Shown here: positions 8,969 through 18,341 of the stretch, in pieces | Numbering within the stretch: position 1 is the stretch's first letter | Layout of the letters: each line of letters opens with the position of its first letter | NCBI RefSeq assembly: GCF_009696005.1 | Contig: NZ_VUMV01000005.1 | Location: 143,021 to 207,020, forward strand | Source of the DNA: Bilifractor porci | GTDB lineage: Bacteria > Bacillota > Clostridia > Lachnospirales > Lachnospiraceae | Direction: 5' to 3' | DNA: 64,000 nucleotides | Notes under the pieces: generated by a model | What the model was told of the DNA's origin: nothing | Seen by the model: only the letters and a program-made list of their open reading frames with translations | Databases searched by the model: none | Position numbers and translations under genes: made by a program

Positions 8969-8995
8969 CGAACATTTGTTCGGAACATTTGTTCG
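8969..8995 (+). promoter_or_regulatory. two abutting LexA (DinR) SOS boxes
   Basis: CGAACATTTGTTCG (8969-8982) and GGAACATTTGTTCG (8982-8995) are both perfect GAAC-N4-GTTC palindromes and share base 8982. Gram-positive LexA/DinR recognises CGAAC-N4-GTTCG. Their position just downstream of the -10 indicates SOS repression of recA. Confidence 0.88.
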
Positions 8996-9057
8996 CCGGA
9001 CGGCGCTGCCGCATGTCCGGCATCGGCGGCTGGTCTGCTGTCGGAAAGGAAATGATT

Positions 9058-10116
9058 ATGGCTAGTGAAGAAAAAATGAAGGCACTGGATGCCGCGCTCG
9101 GACAGATTGAGAAGCAGTACGGGAAAGGTGCTGTCATGAAGCTGGGAGATTCTGCCGCAAAGATGAACGTGGAGGCAATTCCGACAGGATCCCTCGGTCT
9201 GGATATCGCTCTGGGGGTCGGCGGAATTCCGCGGGGAAGAATTGTAGAGATTTACGGACCGGAATCCTCCGGAAAAACCACCGTTGCCCTTCATATGGTG
9301 GCGGAGGTGCAGAAGCGCGGCGGCATCGCGGGTTTTATTGACGCGGAACATGCCCTGGACCCGGTGTATGCCGGGAATATCGGGGTCGATGTGGATAACC
9401 TCTACATCTCCCAGCCGGATTCCGGTGAACAGGCGCTGGAAATTACCGAGACCATGGTGCGTTCCGGCGCTGTGGATATCATTATCGTGGATTCCGTGGC
9501 TGCCCTTGTCCCCAGACAGGAGATCGACGGAGAGATGGGAGACGCCCATGTGGGACTGCAGGCAAGAATGATGTCCCAGGCGTGCCGGAAGCTGACAGCT
9601 GCCATCAGCAAGACCAACTGCTGCGTGGTATTTATTAACCAGCTCCGGGAAAAGGTCGGCGTCATGTTCGGAAATCCGGAGACCACAACCGGAGGGCGTG
9701 CCCTGAAATTCTATGCCTCTGTCCGGCTGGATGTCCGCCGTGTAGAGGCGCTGAAGCAGGGCGGCGTCGTGGTCGGAAACCACACCCGCGTAAAAGTTGT
9801 AAAAAATAAGGTCGCACCGCCCTTCCGGGAGGCGGAATTCGATATTATGTTCGGAAAAGGCATATCCAGGGAGGGAGACATCCTGGATCTTGCCGTAAAA
9901 CAGGACATCATCCAGAAATCCGGCGCATGGTACGCCTACAATAATGAAAAAATCGGGCAGGGCAGAGAAAACGCGAAGCTCTATCTTACCGAACACCCGG
10001 ATTTTATGCTTATGGTTGAGAATAAGGTGCGTGCGGCCAACGGCTTCCCTGTCCTGAACGATCCGGAGGCCGGGAAGGACGGCCGTATACCGGAAGCGGC
10101 TTCTGAGGAAGAATAA
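9058..10116 (+). CDS. recA: recombinase RecA
   Basis: RecA forms filaments on single-stranded DNA, drives homologous recombination and triggers LexA self-cleavage. 352 aa from ATG 9058 ([19 protein letters not shown]). Seen: Walker [10 protein letters not shown], the [10 protein letters not shown] motif, Walker [13 protein letters not shown], the L2-type segment [20 protein letters not shown] and an acidic C terminus. The longer frame from 8989 starts inside a LexA box and is rejected; GGAAAGGA (9043-9050) fits 9058 better than ATG 9052. recX overlaps the stop codon. Confidence 0.98.
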   Translation: MASEEKMKALDAALGQIEKQYGKGAVMKLGDSAAKMNVEAIPTGSLGLDIALGVGGIPRGRIVEIYGPESSGKTTVALHMVAEVQKRGGIAGFIDAEHALDPVYAGNIGVDVDNLYISQPDSGEQALEITETMVRSGAVDIIIVDSVAALVPRQEIDGEMGDAHVGLQARMMSQACRKLTAAISKTNCCVVFINQLREKVGVMFGNPETTTGGRALKFYASVRLDVRRVEALKQGGVVVGNHTRVKVVKNKVAPPFREAEFDIMFGKGISREGDILDLAVKQDIIQKSGAWYAYNNEKIGQGRENAKLYLTEHPDFMLMVENKVRAANGFPVLNDPEAGKDGRIPEAASEEE

Positions 10117-10637
10117 TGGACTTCCGGTATCCGGACGGAAGAAAACGGGCTTCTTCTGAACACGATTCTGGTCACGCAGAAAACCGGGATCCCAGAAAAA
10201 AAGCCATGGATCTGCTTCTGTACAGGGACCGCACAGAAAAGGAGCTGCGGGACAGGCTGCTGGAAGCGGGGTTCGATGAAAAGGCGGCGGAGGAAGGCAT
10301 TTCCTATGTCGCCTCCTTCGGCTATCTGAATGACACGCGGTATGCGGAAAATTATGTGTTCGGCATGCAGGGAAGAAAAAGCCGGCGCCGGATCCGCAGG
10401 GAGCTGGAGGAAAAAGGAATTGCGGAGGAGACAGTGGAAAATGCCCTCTCCCGGATTCCGGAAAACGAGACGGAGCAGATTTATGCATTACTGTGCAAAA
10501 GGGCGGGAGCGCCGCATCCGCTGGAAGAAAAGGAGCTGAGGAAGCTGTTCGGGTATCTGGCCCGCAGAGGCTTCCGCACGGGCGATATCTGGAGCGCGGT
10601 CCGACAGTATCAGGAAAAGCAGGATTTCCCCGCATAG
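10116..10637 (+). CDS. recX: regulatory protein RecX
   Basis: RecX binds the RecA filament and limits its activity. 173 aa, rich in charged residues, with the three-helix repeats of the family: RTEKELRDRLLEAGF, the FGYLNDTRYAENYV segment and RRIRRELEEKGI. The ATG shares its first base with the recA stop (TAATG), so translation is coupled and the gene is under the same SOS control. No terminator is visible between the two. Confidence 0.93.
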   Translation: MDFRYPDGRKRASSEHDSGHAENRDPRKKAMDLLLYRDRTEKELRDRLLEAGFDEKAAEEGISYVASFGYLNDTRYAENYVFGMQGRKSRRRIRRELEEKGIAEETVENALSRIPENETEQIYALLCKRAGAPHPLEEKELRKLFGYLARRGFRTGDIWSAVRQYQEKQDFPA

Positions 10638-10776
10638 AAAGACCTTTCAGAATTGAATCCGGAGGAGCCTGCGCCGGAAAAAGCTGCGCAAAAGCACCGG
10701 GAAAAGCAGCATCGCTTTCCGGCAGAAAGAAAGGGAGAAAAGTGCCGGGAAGCAGAATTGCAGCAGGGTTTGCACA

Positions 10777-10805
10777 TTGACAATAATGTACGAAAAGGCT
10801 AAAAT
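10777..10805 (+). promoter_or_regulatory. sigma-A promoter of rny
   Basis: TTGACA (10777-10782), 17-bp spacer, TAAAAT (10800-10805), about 50 bp upstream of the rny start. This separates rny from the recA-recX unit. Confidence 0.8.
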
Positions 10806-10856
10806 AATTCTGTTGTGATTGTACAATGAAAATTGAATAAGGAGGTACACCCTGTA

Positions 10857-12425
10857 ATGAACCCCATGTTAATCCAGGTGATTTCTGTGGTCGTTGCTGT
10901 GGTGGTCACTGCGCTTATTGCAGCTCCAATCGCGGGAAAACTGGCGGTGGCCAGAAAAAACCGTGAGGATCAGGAAAAGGTCGGAACAGCGGAAGAGAAG
11001 GCCAGAGGAATTATAGACGAGGCAATTAAAACTGCCGAGACTAAAAAACGGGAGGCTCTTCTCGAAGCAAAGGAAGAAAACCTGAAGCTGAAAAACGAAC
11101 GGGACAAGGAATACAAGGAACGCCGTTCGGAGCTGCAAAAGTATGAGAGACGCGTGCTGTCCAAGGAAGAAACCGTGGACAGGAAGGCGGATACGCTGGA
11201 GCGTCGGGAAGGTGAACTGTCAGCAAAGGAAAAGGAATTACAGAAAAAGGAAAAGCAGGTTAACGAATTACAAGAACAGCGCGTACAGGAGCTGGAGAAA
11301 GTCTCCGGCATGACCTCCGAAGAAGCAAAAGAGTTTCTCTTAAAATCTGTTGAAGAAGAAGCAAAGGTCGATGCTGCAAGGATCTACAAACAGTATGAGA
11401 CCAAGGCAAAAGAAGATGCGGACAAGAAGGCGCAGGAGTATGTGGTTACCGCCATACAGAAATGCGCTGTCGATCATGTTTCGGAATCCACAATTTCCGT
11501 TGTGGAGCTTCCGGGAGATGAGATGAAGGGACGCATCATCGGACGCGAGGGACGTAATATCCGTGCATTAGAGCAGGCTACCGGTGTGGATCTGATTATT
11601 GACGATACCCCGGAAGCAGTTGTTCTTTCATCCTTCGACCCGATCCGGCGCGAAGTCGCAAGAATCGCACTGGAAAAACTGATTGTGGATGGCCGTATTC
11701 ATCCGGCTCGTATTGAAGAGACGGTGGAAAAGGCCAGAAAAGAAGTGGAAAACCGGATCCGGGAAGAAGGCGAGAACGCGCTTCAGGAAGTGGGCGTTCA
11801 CGGTGTACATCCGGAGCTGGTCAGATTGCTTGGCCGCATGACATTCCGTACCAGCTACGGACAGAATGCGCTGAAGCATTCCATAGAGGTATCACAGCTG
11901 AGCGGTCTGCTTGCGGGTGAGATCGGGCTGGATGTCCGCATGGCAAAGCGTGCGGGACTTCTGCATGATATCGGAAAATCAATCGACCACGAGGTGGAAG
12001 GTTCACATATTCAGATCGGCGCGGATCTCTGCCGGAAGTACAAAGAGCCCGCAGTCGTTATCAACGCTGTGGAATCACATCACGGGGATGTGGAGCCGCA
12101 GTCGCTTATTGCCTGCGTTGTTCAGGCAGCGGATGCTATCTCGGCAGCACGGCCGGGCGCACGCCGCGAGACACTGGAAACTTATACCAACAGATTAAAG
12201 GACCTTGAGAACATAGCCAACTCCTTCCAGGGAGTTGAGAAATCTTTTGCTATTCAGGCAGGACGAGAAGTACGCGTAATGGTTGTACCGGAGCAGGTAA
12301 GCGATGCCGATATGGTATTGCTGGCCAGAGACATCTCCAAGAAGATTGAGGATGAGCTTCAGTATCCGGGACAGATCAAAGTAAATGTAATTCGTGAAAG
12401 CCGCGTAACTGATTACGCAAAGTAA
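10857..12425 (+). CDS. rny: ribonuclease Y
   Basis: RNase Y is the membrane-anchored endoribonuclease that starts mRNA decay in many Firmicutes. 522 aa. Seen in order: an N-terminal membrane segment (about 5-25), a long charged coiled coil (about 30-200), a KH RNA-binding domain ([19 protein letters not shown], about 215-275) and an HD hydrolase domain with [12 protein letters not shown] and VESHHGDVE (about 330-430). GGAGG at 10841-10845 sits 11 nt before ATG 10857; the TTG at 10833 lies upstream of that site and is not used. Confidence 0.97.
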   Translation: MNPMLIQVISVVVAVVVTALIAAPIAGKLAVARKNREDQEKVGTAEEKARGIIDEAIKTAETKKREALLEAKEENLKLKNERDKEYKERRSELQKYERRVLSKEETVDRKADTLERREGELSAKEKELQKKEKQVNELQEQRVQELEKVSGMTSEEAKEFLLKSVEEEAKVDAARIYKQYETKAKEDADKKAQEYVVTAIQKCAVDHVSESTISVVELPGDEMKGRIIGREGRNIRALEQATGVDLIIDDTPEAVVLSSFDPIRREVARIALEKLIVDGRIHPARIEETVEKARKEVENRIREEGENALQEVGVHGVHPELVRLLGRMTFRTSYGQNALKHSIEVSQLSGLLAGEIGLDVRMAKRAGLLHDIGKSIDHEVEGSHIQIGADLCRKYKEPAVVINAVESHHGDVEPQSLIACVVQAADAISAARPGARRETLETYTNRLKDLENIANSFQGVEKSFAIQAGREVRVMVVPEQVSDADMVLLARDISKKIEDELQYPGQIKVNVIRESRVTDYAK

Positions 12426-12433
12426 AGACAAGG

Positions 12434-12483
12434 CCGGTTCCTGAAATACTGACTGTTCAGTGTTTCGGGAGCCGGTTTTTTTA
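12434..12483 (+). terminator. intrinsic terminator after rny
   Basis: A long near-perfect hairpin from CCGGTTCC to GGAGCCGG (arms about 19 bp, CTGT loop) is followed directly by a T-run from 12475. It lies inside the longest frame of the next gene, which supports that gene starting later, at 12502. Confidence 0.9.
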
Positions 12484-12501
12484 ACAGAAGGGAGAAGGGA
12501 C

Positions 12502-13083
12502 TTGAAGGTTTTAATGATCAACGGAAGCAGGAGAGAGCACGGATGTACCGAAGCGGCCCTGCAGATTGCGGCGGGCGCCCTGAAGGAAGAAGGGATTGAT
12601 TCAGAGCTCGTTTTTGCCGGCGCGGATTCCGTCAACGGAAACCTGAATACACTGGTAAAAACGCTGAAGGAGAAGTGCGCGGAGGCAGACGGTTTTATAT
12701 TCGGCGCCCCGGTTTACTACGCGTCTCCGTCCGGCGAAATCCAGGTTGTCCTGGACCGGCTTTTTTCCGTGGCAGGGAAAGAAATGAAGTACAAACCGGC
12801 GGCTGTGGTTACATCCGCAAGGCGCGCTGGAACAACTGCCTCTCTGGATGTACTTGCCAAATATCCGGCCATCAACGAAATGCCGATTGTGACATCCTGC
12901 TATTGGACCATGGTTCACGGAATGCGGCCGGAGGACGTGCAGAAGGATGAAGAGGGCGCCTATGTGATCAAACGGCTTGGAAAAAATCTTGCCTGGATAC
13001 TGAAAAGCATAGAGGCCGGAAAGGCGGCAGGCGTTCCGCAGCCCCAGCCCGCTCAAAAACCCACCACGAACTTTATCGGATAA
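12502..13083 (+). CDS. flavodoxin-fold NADPH-dependent FMN reductase family protein
   Basis: 193 aa flavin-binding protein. N-terminal VLMINGSRREHGCTEAAL is the phosphate-binding strand-loop of the FMN-reductase/flavodoxin family, and FIFGAPVYYASPSGEIQ is the isoalloxazine-side loop. Members shuttle electrons or reduce quinones, azo compounds or metals; the partner cannot be told from sequence. Cys at CGCT-type positions for an Fe-S cluster are absent, so it is not a classical iron-sulfur flavoprotein. TTG 12502 (MKVLMING) is chosen because the longer frame begins inside the rny terminator; GGGAGA lies just upstream. Confidence 0.85.
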   Translation: MKVLMINGSRREHGCTEAALQIAAGALKEEGIDSELVFAGADSVNGNLNTLVKTLKEKCAEADGFIFGAPVYYASPSGEIQVVLDRLFSVAGKEMKYKPAAVVTSARRAGTTASLDVLAKYPAINEMPIVTSCYWTMVHGMRPEDVQKDEEGAYVIKRLGKNLAWILKSIEAGKAAGVPQPQPAQKPTTNFIG

Positions 13084-13113
13084 GTCCGGAATGCTCTCGC
13101 GAAGACAACAGGA

Positions 13114-14016
13114 ATGAGCGTGAAAAGCTGTGTTTTGCAGCTGATGAGGGATCTGCATGTGAAGCCAAAATTCGGAAAACAATATCTGGTATCCGCCGCC
13201 GCTTCGGTTCTGTCGGCGCTGATTATGGCTGTTACCAGCAATACACTGATCGAACAGGCCAACCTTCTTCCGGGCGGCGTGATGGGCATGTCGCGGCTGC
13301 TGACCTTGATCTGCAGCCGTCTGGGACTGTCTGTGCCCGTAACGGCCTTCTATCTGGGCATTAACATTCCGGTAGCGTTCTTCTGCCTGAAAAAAATCTC
13401 CAGAAGATTTGTCGCCTTTTCGCTTCTGCAGGTAATCTGCTATTCGTTCTTTGTGCACATCCTCCCTGTCTACGCTATTTTCAGTCAGAATATTCTGAAC
13501 GTGATTTTCGGCGGAGCAGCCTGGGGGTTCGGGACAGCTGTTGCCCTGCAGGGTGCCTCCTCGACCGGAGGCACAGACTTTATTGCCCTCTATGTGTCCA
13601 CGAAAACCGGAAATGAGATCTGGATGCAGGTATTCGCGTTTAACTGCGTGCAGCTCGTTATTTTCGGGGCTCTGAGCGGCTGGGAGCAGGCCGGTTACTC
13701 TATTCTGTTCCAGTTCATATCCACGCGGATGATCAGCACTTTCCACAGCCGCTACAAGCGGGTGATGCTGCAGATTATCACACGGGAAAAGGACAGCGTT
13801 GTGAAAGCTTATCTGGACCGGTTCTCCCATGGAATTACTATTCTTCACGGGACCGGGGGCTATACCGGGAACGAGACCTGGGTGCTGCTCGCCGTTACGT
13901 CCAGCTACGAGATGAGCGAAGCCATTGATCTGATCCGTAAGGTAGACCCGTCCAGCATCATCAACGTTACCAAATCCGAGAAGCTGATCGGCAAATTCCA
14001 GCAGCCCTCCCTCTGA
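13114..14016 (+). CDS. YitT family membrane protein
   Basis: 300 aa. About five hydrophobic segments fill residues 15-200 (for example YLVSAAASVLSALIMAV and LPGGVMGMSRLL, the family signature after the first helix), followed by a soluble C-terminal DUF2179 domain (TREKDSVVKAYLDRF, GITILHGTGGYTG). Function of the family is not established. The ribosome site before ATG 13114 is weak (AGGA), so an internal start such as ATG 13144 is possible. It follows the flavoprotein by 30 bp and may be in its transcript. Confidence 0.87.
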   Translation: MSVKSCVLQLMRDLHVKPKFGKQYLVSAAASVLSALIMAVTSNTLIEQANLLPGGVMGMSRLLTLICSRLGLSVPVTAFYLGINIPVAFFCLKKISRRFVAFSLLQVICYSFFVHILPVYAIFSQNILNVIFGGAAWGFGTAVALQGASSTGGTDFIALYVSTKTGNEIWMQVFAFNCVQLVIFGALSGWEQAGYSILFQFISTRMISTFHSRYKRVMLQIITREKDSVVKAYLDRFSHGITILHGTGGYTGNETWVLLAVTSSYEMSEAIDLIRKVDPSSIINVTKSEKLIGKFQQPSL

Positions 14017-14245
14017 GCCTGTCCGCATGGGAATAAAGAAGCGAGCCCCCGGAACGGCGGCGGGCATGACCTGAGACCGTAAAGAAGGGAAGGACACAAA
14101 GGCGCGTCAGCCGGACCGGAAACGGAGCGGCCTGGCATGTGCATACAGGCGGCCTGACAGAAAAAGATAACTCAGGAGGCAGATGCTGCCGCGGCATCAG
14201 CCCGGGGATGCGGCAGTCTGCCTGCTGTACACAACGGAGATTTTT

Positions 14246-14947
14246 ATGGAACAGAAACAATGTCCCTGCGAATACCGCAGGGGAACCCCCTTTTGCATTT
14301 CGTCCATCCGGCTTTTCCGGGATATTCCGCATGATCTTCAGGCGGAGCTGGTCCAGAAGGCCATTCACACAGACCATGAGAAAGGAAGCTATCTTGCGTC
14401 AGAAGGAGACGGGATAGAATCGGTGCTGATTATCCGCCGGGGAAAGGTAAAAATCTGCCACACGGATGCCTCCGGGGAGGAACATATCCTGGACGTCCTT
14501 CACGACGGACAGGCCATCTGGCACGGGATCTTTCTGAAGGAACACTATTATCATTATGATGTGGTTTGCCTGACACATGTCAGGCTATGCCAGATTCCGC
14601 GGGAGGAGCTGCTGAATGTTTTCCGCAGAAACCCGCAGATGGCCATGAATCTTCTGGAAATGTTAAGTGTGGACCTGGATGACGCGGAGGAAAAGATCCT
14701 GCTGCTCTCCATCCGTGAACCTAAAAAGCGTGTGGCGGAATTTCTGCTGCACCGCGACACCAGGTGCCTGGGGAATGAAATCCACCTGAAGCTGGAGGAT
14801 ATCGCGTCCTCCATCAACCTGCGCACGGAAACCGTCAGCCGCAACATTGCGCTGCTGGAACGGGAGGGCATGATTGAACGGGTCGGAAGAGGCAGGCTGA
14901 AGATTCTGCACAAGGAGGAGCTGAAGAAGCTGGCGGAAACGGTATAA
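14246..14947 (+). CDS. Crp/Fnr family regulator, probable anaerobic (FNR-like) sensor
   Basis: 233 aa. Seen: N-terminal cysteines in CPCEYRRGTPFC (residues 6, 8, 17), a cyclic-nucleotide-type beta-barrel (about 30-145), and a C-terminal winged helix with LEDIASSINLRTETVSRNIA (about 185-205). The recognition helix TETVSRN resembles that of FNR. Clustered N-terminal Cys suggest an Fe-S cluster, but spacing differs from E. coli FNR, so oxygen sensing is inferred. The next genes are pflA-pflB, with a perfect FNR box 20 bp after this stop. GGAG at 14236 favours ATG 14246; ATG 14183 with an AGGAGG only 3 nt away is the alternative. The 229 bp upstream hold nothing else recognisable. Confidence 0.82.
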   Translation: MEQKQCPCEYRRGTPFCISSIRLFRDIPHDLQAELVQKAIHTDHEKGSYLASEGDGIESVLIIRRGKVKICHTDASGEEHILDVLHDGQAIWHGIFLKEHYYHYDVVCLTHVRLCQIPREELLNVFRRNPQMAMNLLEMLSVDLDDAEEKILLLSIREPKKRVAEFLLHRDTRCLGNEIHLKLEDIASSINLRTETVSRNIALLEREGMIERVGRGRLKILHKEELKKLAETV

Positions 14948-14966
14948 AAAAGAATACAGCGGTTAC

Positions 14967-15008
14967 TTGATTTGAATCAAAGAATCATTTTCCGGCTTTT
15001 GTTATTCT
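14967..15008 (+). promoter_or_regulatory. FNR-type box and class II promoter upstream of pflA
   Basis: TTGATTTGAATCAA (14967-14980) matches the FNR consensus TTGAT-N4-ATCAA exactly. TATTCT at 15003-15008 could be the -10, giving a start near 15015. That puts the box centre at about -41.5, the classical activation position. No good -35 is present, as expected for an activated promoter. Confidence 0.75.
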
Positions 15009-15051
15009 CAGGGTGTTCCCGGGAGAGCAGAAGCGGACCGGCAAAAGAAGA

Positions 15052-15081
15052 GCCGTCTTCCCTTTCGGGAAGGCGGCTTTT
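15052..15081 (+). terminator. terminator hairpin in the pflA leader
   Basis: GCCGTCTTCCC (15052-15062) pairs with GGGAAGGCGGC (15067-15077) around CTTT, followed by TTTTAGGTTTTT. It may end the crp/fnr transcript. If the FNR promoter starts near 15015, it would also sit between that start and the pflA ATG and could act as an attenuator. Confidence 0.75.
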
Positions 15082-15110
15082 AGGTTTTTCAGAGCAGAAA
15101 GGGTTTTGCC

Positions 15111-15857
15111 ATGATCAGAGGAAATATTCATTCCACAGAATCGTTCGGGTCCGTGGACGGCCCCGGAATCCGGTATGTTATTTTCCTGAAGGGATGCGCC
15201 ATGCGCTGCAAGTTCTGTCACAATGCCGATACCTGGGACGGGAGGACGTCCGACAGGCGTTCTGTGGATGAACTGCTGGACGCGGCGGAGCGGTACAGAA
15301 ACTACTGGGGCAGCGAGGGAGGAATTACTGTTTCCGGCGGGGAGCCGCTGCTGCAGATGGATTTTCTCCTGGAATTGTTTCAGAAAGCAAAGGCGAGGGG
15401 CATCAGCACGGTCATTGACACAGCGGGACAGCCGTTTACCCGCCGGGAGCCCTGGTTCACTTCTTTCCGGAAGCTGATGGATGTCACCGACCTGCTTCTT
15501 GTAGACATCAAGGAGATGAATCCGGAAAAGCACCGGAGGCTTACGGGAGTGCCGAATGACAATATTCTGGATATGCTTCGTTTCCTCTCCGAAATCGGAA
15601 AGCCGGTCTGGATCCGGCAGGTGCTTGTTCCGGGATGGACGGACGCGCCGGAGGATCTGCTGGCAGAGAGAAGGTTTCTGGACACGCTTACCAATGTCCG
15701 GAAGGTAGAGGTTCTTCCCTATCATTCCCTGGGGGCGTACAAGTGGAAAGAGCTTGGGCTGGAATACCCGCTGAAAAATGTAAAACCGCCGACAGGACAG
15801 CAGGTACGGAATGCGGAAAAAATACTCCGTGCCGGCGCAGAAGCGGAAATTGCCTGA
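15111..15857 (+). CDS. pflA: pyruvate formate-lyase activating enzyme
   Basis: Radical SAM enzyme, 248 aa, that installs the glycyl radical on PflB under anaerobic conditions. Seen: the 4Fe-4S motif GCAMRCKFCHNADTW (CX3CX2C, about residues 26-40), the SAM-binding glycine-rich TVSGGEPLLQ (about 77), and the activase N terminus ESFGSVDGPGIRYVIFLKG. RBS GAAAGGG precedes ATG 15111. pflB lies 121 bp downstream on the same strand. Confidence 0.96.
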   Translation: MIRGNIHSTESFGSVDGPGIRYVIFLKGCAMRCKFCHNADTWDGRTSDRRSVDELLDAAERYRNYWGSEGGITVSGGEPLLQMDFLLELFQKAKARGISTVIDTAGQPFTRREPWFTSFRKLMDVTDLLLVDIKEMNPEKHRRLTGVPNDNILDMLRFLSEIGKPVWIRQVLVPGWTDAPEDLLAERRFLDTLTNVRKVEVLPYHSLGAYKWKELGLEYPLKNVKPPTGQQVRNAEKILRAGAEAEIA

Positions 15858-15978
15858 AAGGATTTTGCGGCAGCGGACATATCCTTATCGTGCAGCCCCT
15901 TACAGGGGAAAGGGGAGTTTACCTGCGGCAAAAACGGTAACCGGTAAATCATATCTGTAACAGACAAAGAAAGGGCAT

Positions 15979-18249
15979 ATGTGTATGAGAGAAGAGTGGA
16001 GAACTTTCAAGGGAACCAAATGGACGGACGATATCAACGTGCGGGATTTTATTCAGAACAATTATACGCCCTACAGCGGCGACGAGAGCTTTCTGGAAGG
16101 CCCGACAGAGGCAACAGCAAAGCTGTGGGATAAAATCCAGGAACTTCAGAAGGAGGAGCGTGCCAGGGGAGGCGTCCTGGAATGTGAGACAGAGGTCGTT
16201 TCAGGGCTGACTTCCTACGGGCCTGGGTATATTGACCCGGAACACAAGGACCTGGAAAAGGTCGTGGGACTTCAGACAGACAAGCCGCTGAAAAGAGCTT
16301 TTATGCCCTACGGCGGAATCAAGATGGCGGAAGAAGCCGCGGAAAACTACGGCTTTCATATCAACGACAAGTTCCATAAAATATTCAATGAGTACCACAA
16401 GACACATAACCAGGCGGTGTTTGACGCCTACACGCCGGAAATGAAAAGGGCAAGACATTCCCATATCGTAACCGGGCTTCCGGATACCTACGGCAGAGGA
16501 AGAATTGTCGGCGACTACCGCAGGGTCGCGCTGTACGGAATTGATTTCCTGGTGGAAAAGAAGCGGGAGGATTTTGATAACTGCGGGGACGGAACCATGA
16601 CCGATGATGTGATCCGTCAGAGGGAAGAAATTGCCGAGCAGATCCGGGCACTTCAGGGAATGAAGAAAATGGCGGAAGCCTACGGGTATGACATCTCGGC
16701 TCCGGCGCGGGACGCAAAAGAGGCTGTCCAGTGGCTCTACTTCGGTTATCTGGCGGCGATCAAGACGCAGAACGGCGCGGCCATGTCGGTCGGAAGAATT
16801 TCCACTTTCCTGGATATTTATCTGGACAGAGACCTGAAGGAAGGGAAAATTACCGAGAAGGAGGCACAGGAGCTGATAGACCAGATTACCCTGAAGTTCC
16901 GTGTCGTGAAATTTGCCCGGATTCCGAGCTATAACCAGCTGTTCTCCGGCGATCCGGTATGGGCAACGCTGGAGGTCGCGGGAACGGGGCTGGACGGACG
17001 CTCCATGGTAACAAAGACGGATTTCCGTTTCCTTCATACCCTGGAGAATATGGGGCCGTCTCCGGAGCCGAATCTGACGGTGCTGTACAGCTCCAGACTG
17101 CCCGAAAACTTCCGGAAATACGCGGCATCCATCTCTGTTACAACATCCTCCATCCAGTACGAAAATGACGATGTCATGAAACCGGTCTGGGGCGACGACT
17201 ACAGCATCTGCTGCTGCGTGAGCGCCACACAGACGGGCAAGGAGATGCAGTTCTTCGGGGCAAGGGCGAACCTGGCCAAGTGCCTGCTTTATGCCATCAA
17301 CGGAGGAAAAGACGAGAAGTTTAAGGATAAAGATGGTTCTCCCATGCAGGTCGGCCCGGAATACGCGCCGATTACCTCCGAGTACCTGGATTATACGGAG
17401 GTGATGCACAAGTATGACCTGATGATGGACTGGCTGGCAGGGCTTTATGTCAACATCCTGAACCTGATTCAATATATGCATGATAAATATTATTATGAGG
17501 CGGCGGAAATGGCACTCATTGATACCGATGTCAGAAGAACCTTCGCGACCGGTATCGCCGGGTTCAGCCATGTGGTGGACTCCCTGTCGGCCATCAAATA
17601 TGCCAGGGTAAAGACGGTGCGGGATGTTTCCGGCCTTGTGACCGATTATCAGATCGAGGGGGATTTTCCGAGATACGGAAACGATGACCCGCGCGCGGAT
17701 GAGATTGCCGTATGGCTGCTGAAGACCTTTATGACAAAAATCAGGAAGCACCATACCTACCGCAACTCGGAGCCGACGACATCTATTCTGACCATTACCT
17801 CCAATGTGGTTTACGGAAAGGCGACCGGAGCGCTTCCGGACGGAAGAAAAGCATTTACCCCGTTTGCGCCGGGAGCAAATCCGGCATACGGAGCGGAGCA
17901 GAACGGGCTGCTGGCATCGCTGAACAGTGTGGCGAAACTTCCGTATGAGTATGCGCTGGACGGCATCTCCAACACGCAGACCATCAGTCCGAATGCGCTG
18001 GGGCACAGCGACACGGAGAGAAAGGAAAATCTTGTCCATGTCCTGGACGGTTATTTCGATCAGGGGGCACACCACCTGAATGTCAACGTGTTCGGGCTGG
18101 ATAAGCTGAAAGATGCCATGGAGCATCCGGAAAAACCGGAATACGCGAACTTTACTATCCGTGTCAGCGGCTATGCGGTCAAATTCATTGACCTGACCAG
18201 AGAACAGCAGCTGGATGTCATCGCGAGAAACGCGCACGAGAGAATTTAA
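15979..18249 (+). CDS. pflB: formate C-acetyltransferase (pyruvate formate-lyase)
   Basis: Converts pyruvate and CoA to acetyl-CoA and formate, the central anaerobic pyruvate step. 756 aa. Seen: tandem active-site cysteines in [13 protein letters not shown] (about residue 410) and the glycyl-radical motif RVSGYAVKF near the C terminus (about 730). ATG 15979 or ATG 15985 could be used; GAAAGGG at 15969-15975 is nearer ideal spacing for 15985 (MREEWRTF). A strong terminator follows. Regulation with pflA by the upstream FNR-like protein is inferred. Confidence 0.97.
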   Translation: MCMREEWRTFKGTKWTDDINVRDFIQNNYTPYSGDESFLEGPTEATAKLWDKIQELQKEERARGGVLECETEVVSGLTSYGPGYIDPEHKDLEKVVGLQTDKPLKRAFMPYGGIKMAEEAAENYGFHINDKFHKIFNEYHKTHNQAVFDAYTPEMKRARHSHIVTGLPDTYGRGRIVGDYRRVALYGIDFLVEKKREDFDNCGDGTMTDDVIRQREEIAEQIRALQGMKKMAEAYGYDISAPARDAKEAVQWLYFGYLAAIKTQNGAAMSVGRISTFLDIYLDRDLKEGKITEKEAQELIDQITLKFRVVKFARIPSYNQLFSGDPVWATLEVAGTGLDGRSMVTKTDFRFLHTLENMGPSPEPNLTVLYSSRLPENFRKYAASISVTTSSIQYENDDVMKPVWGDDYSICCCVSATQTGKEMQFFGARANLAKCLLYAINGGKDEKFKDKDGSPMQVGPEYAPITSEYLDYTEVMHKYDLMMDWLAGLYVNILNLIQYMHDKYYYEAAEMALIDTDVRRTFATGIAGFSHVVDSLSAIKYARVKTVRDVSGLVTDYQIEGDFPRYGNDDPRADEIAVWLLKTFMTKIRKHHTYRNSEPTTSILTITSNVVYGKATGALPDGRKAFTPFAPGANPAYGAEQNGLLASLNSVAKLPYEYALDGISNTQTISPNALGHSDTERKENLVHVLDGYFDQGAHHLNVNVFGLDKLKDAMEHPEKPEYANFTIRVSGYAVKFIDLTREQQLDVIARNAHERI

Positions 18250-18287
18250 CGGACTGCCTGCATCGGGCAGCAGACAGCTGCATAAAA

Positions 18288-18329
18288 AGAGCCGTCGTTT
18301 CCTGAACAAAAGGAAAACGGCGGCTCTTT
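18288..18329 (+). terminator. intrinsic terminator after pflB
   Basis: AGAGCCGTCGTTTCC (18288-18302) pairs with GGAAAACGGCGGCTCTT (18312-18328), followed by T residues. It lies between the convergent pflB and the Na/Pi gene and could serve both strands. Confidence 0.85.
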
Positions 18330-18341
18330 CCGGCTCCTGAC

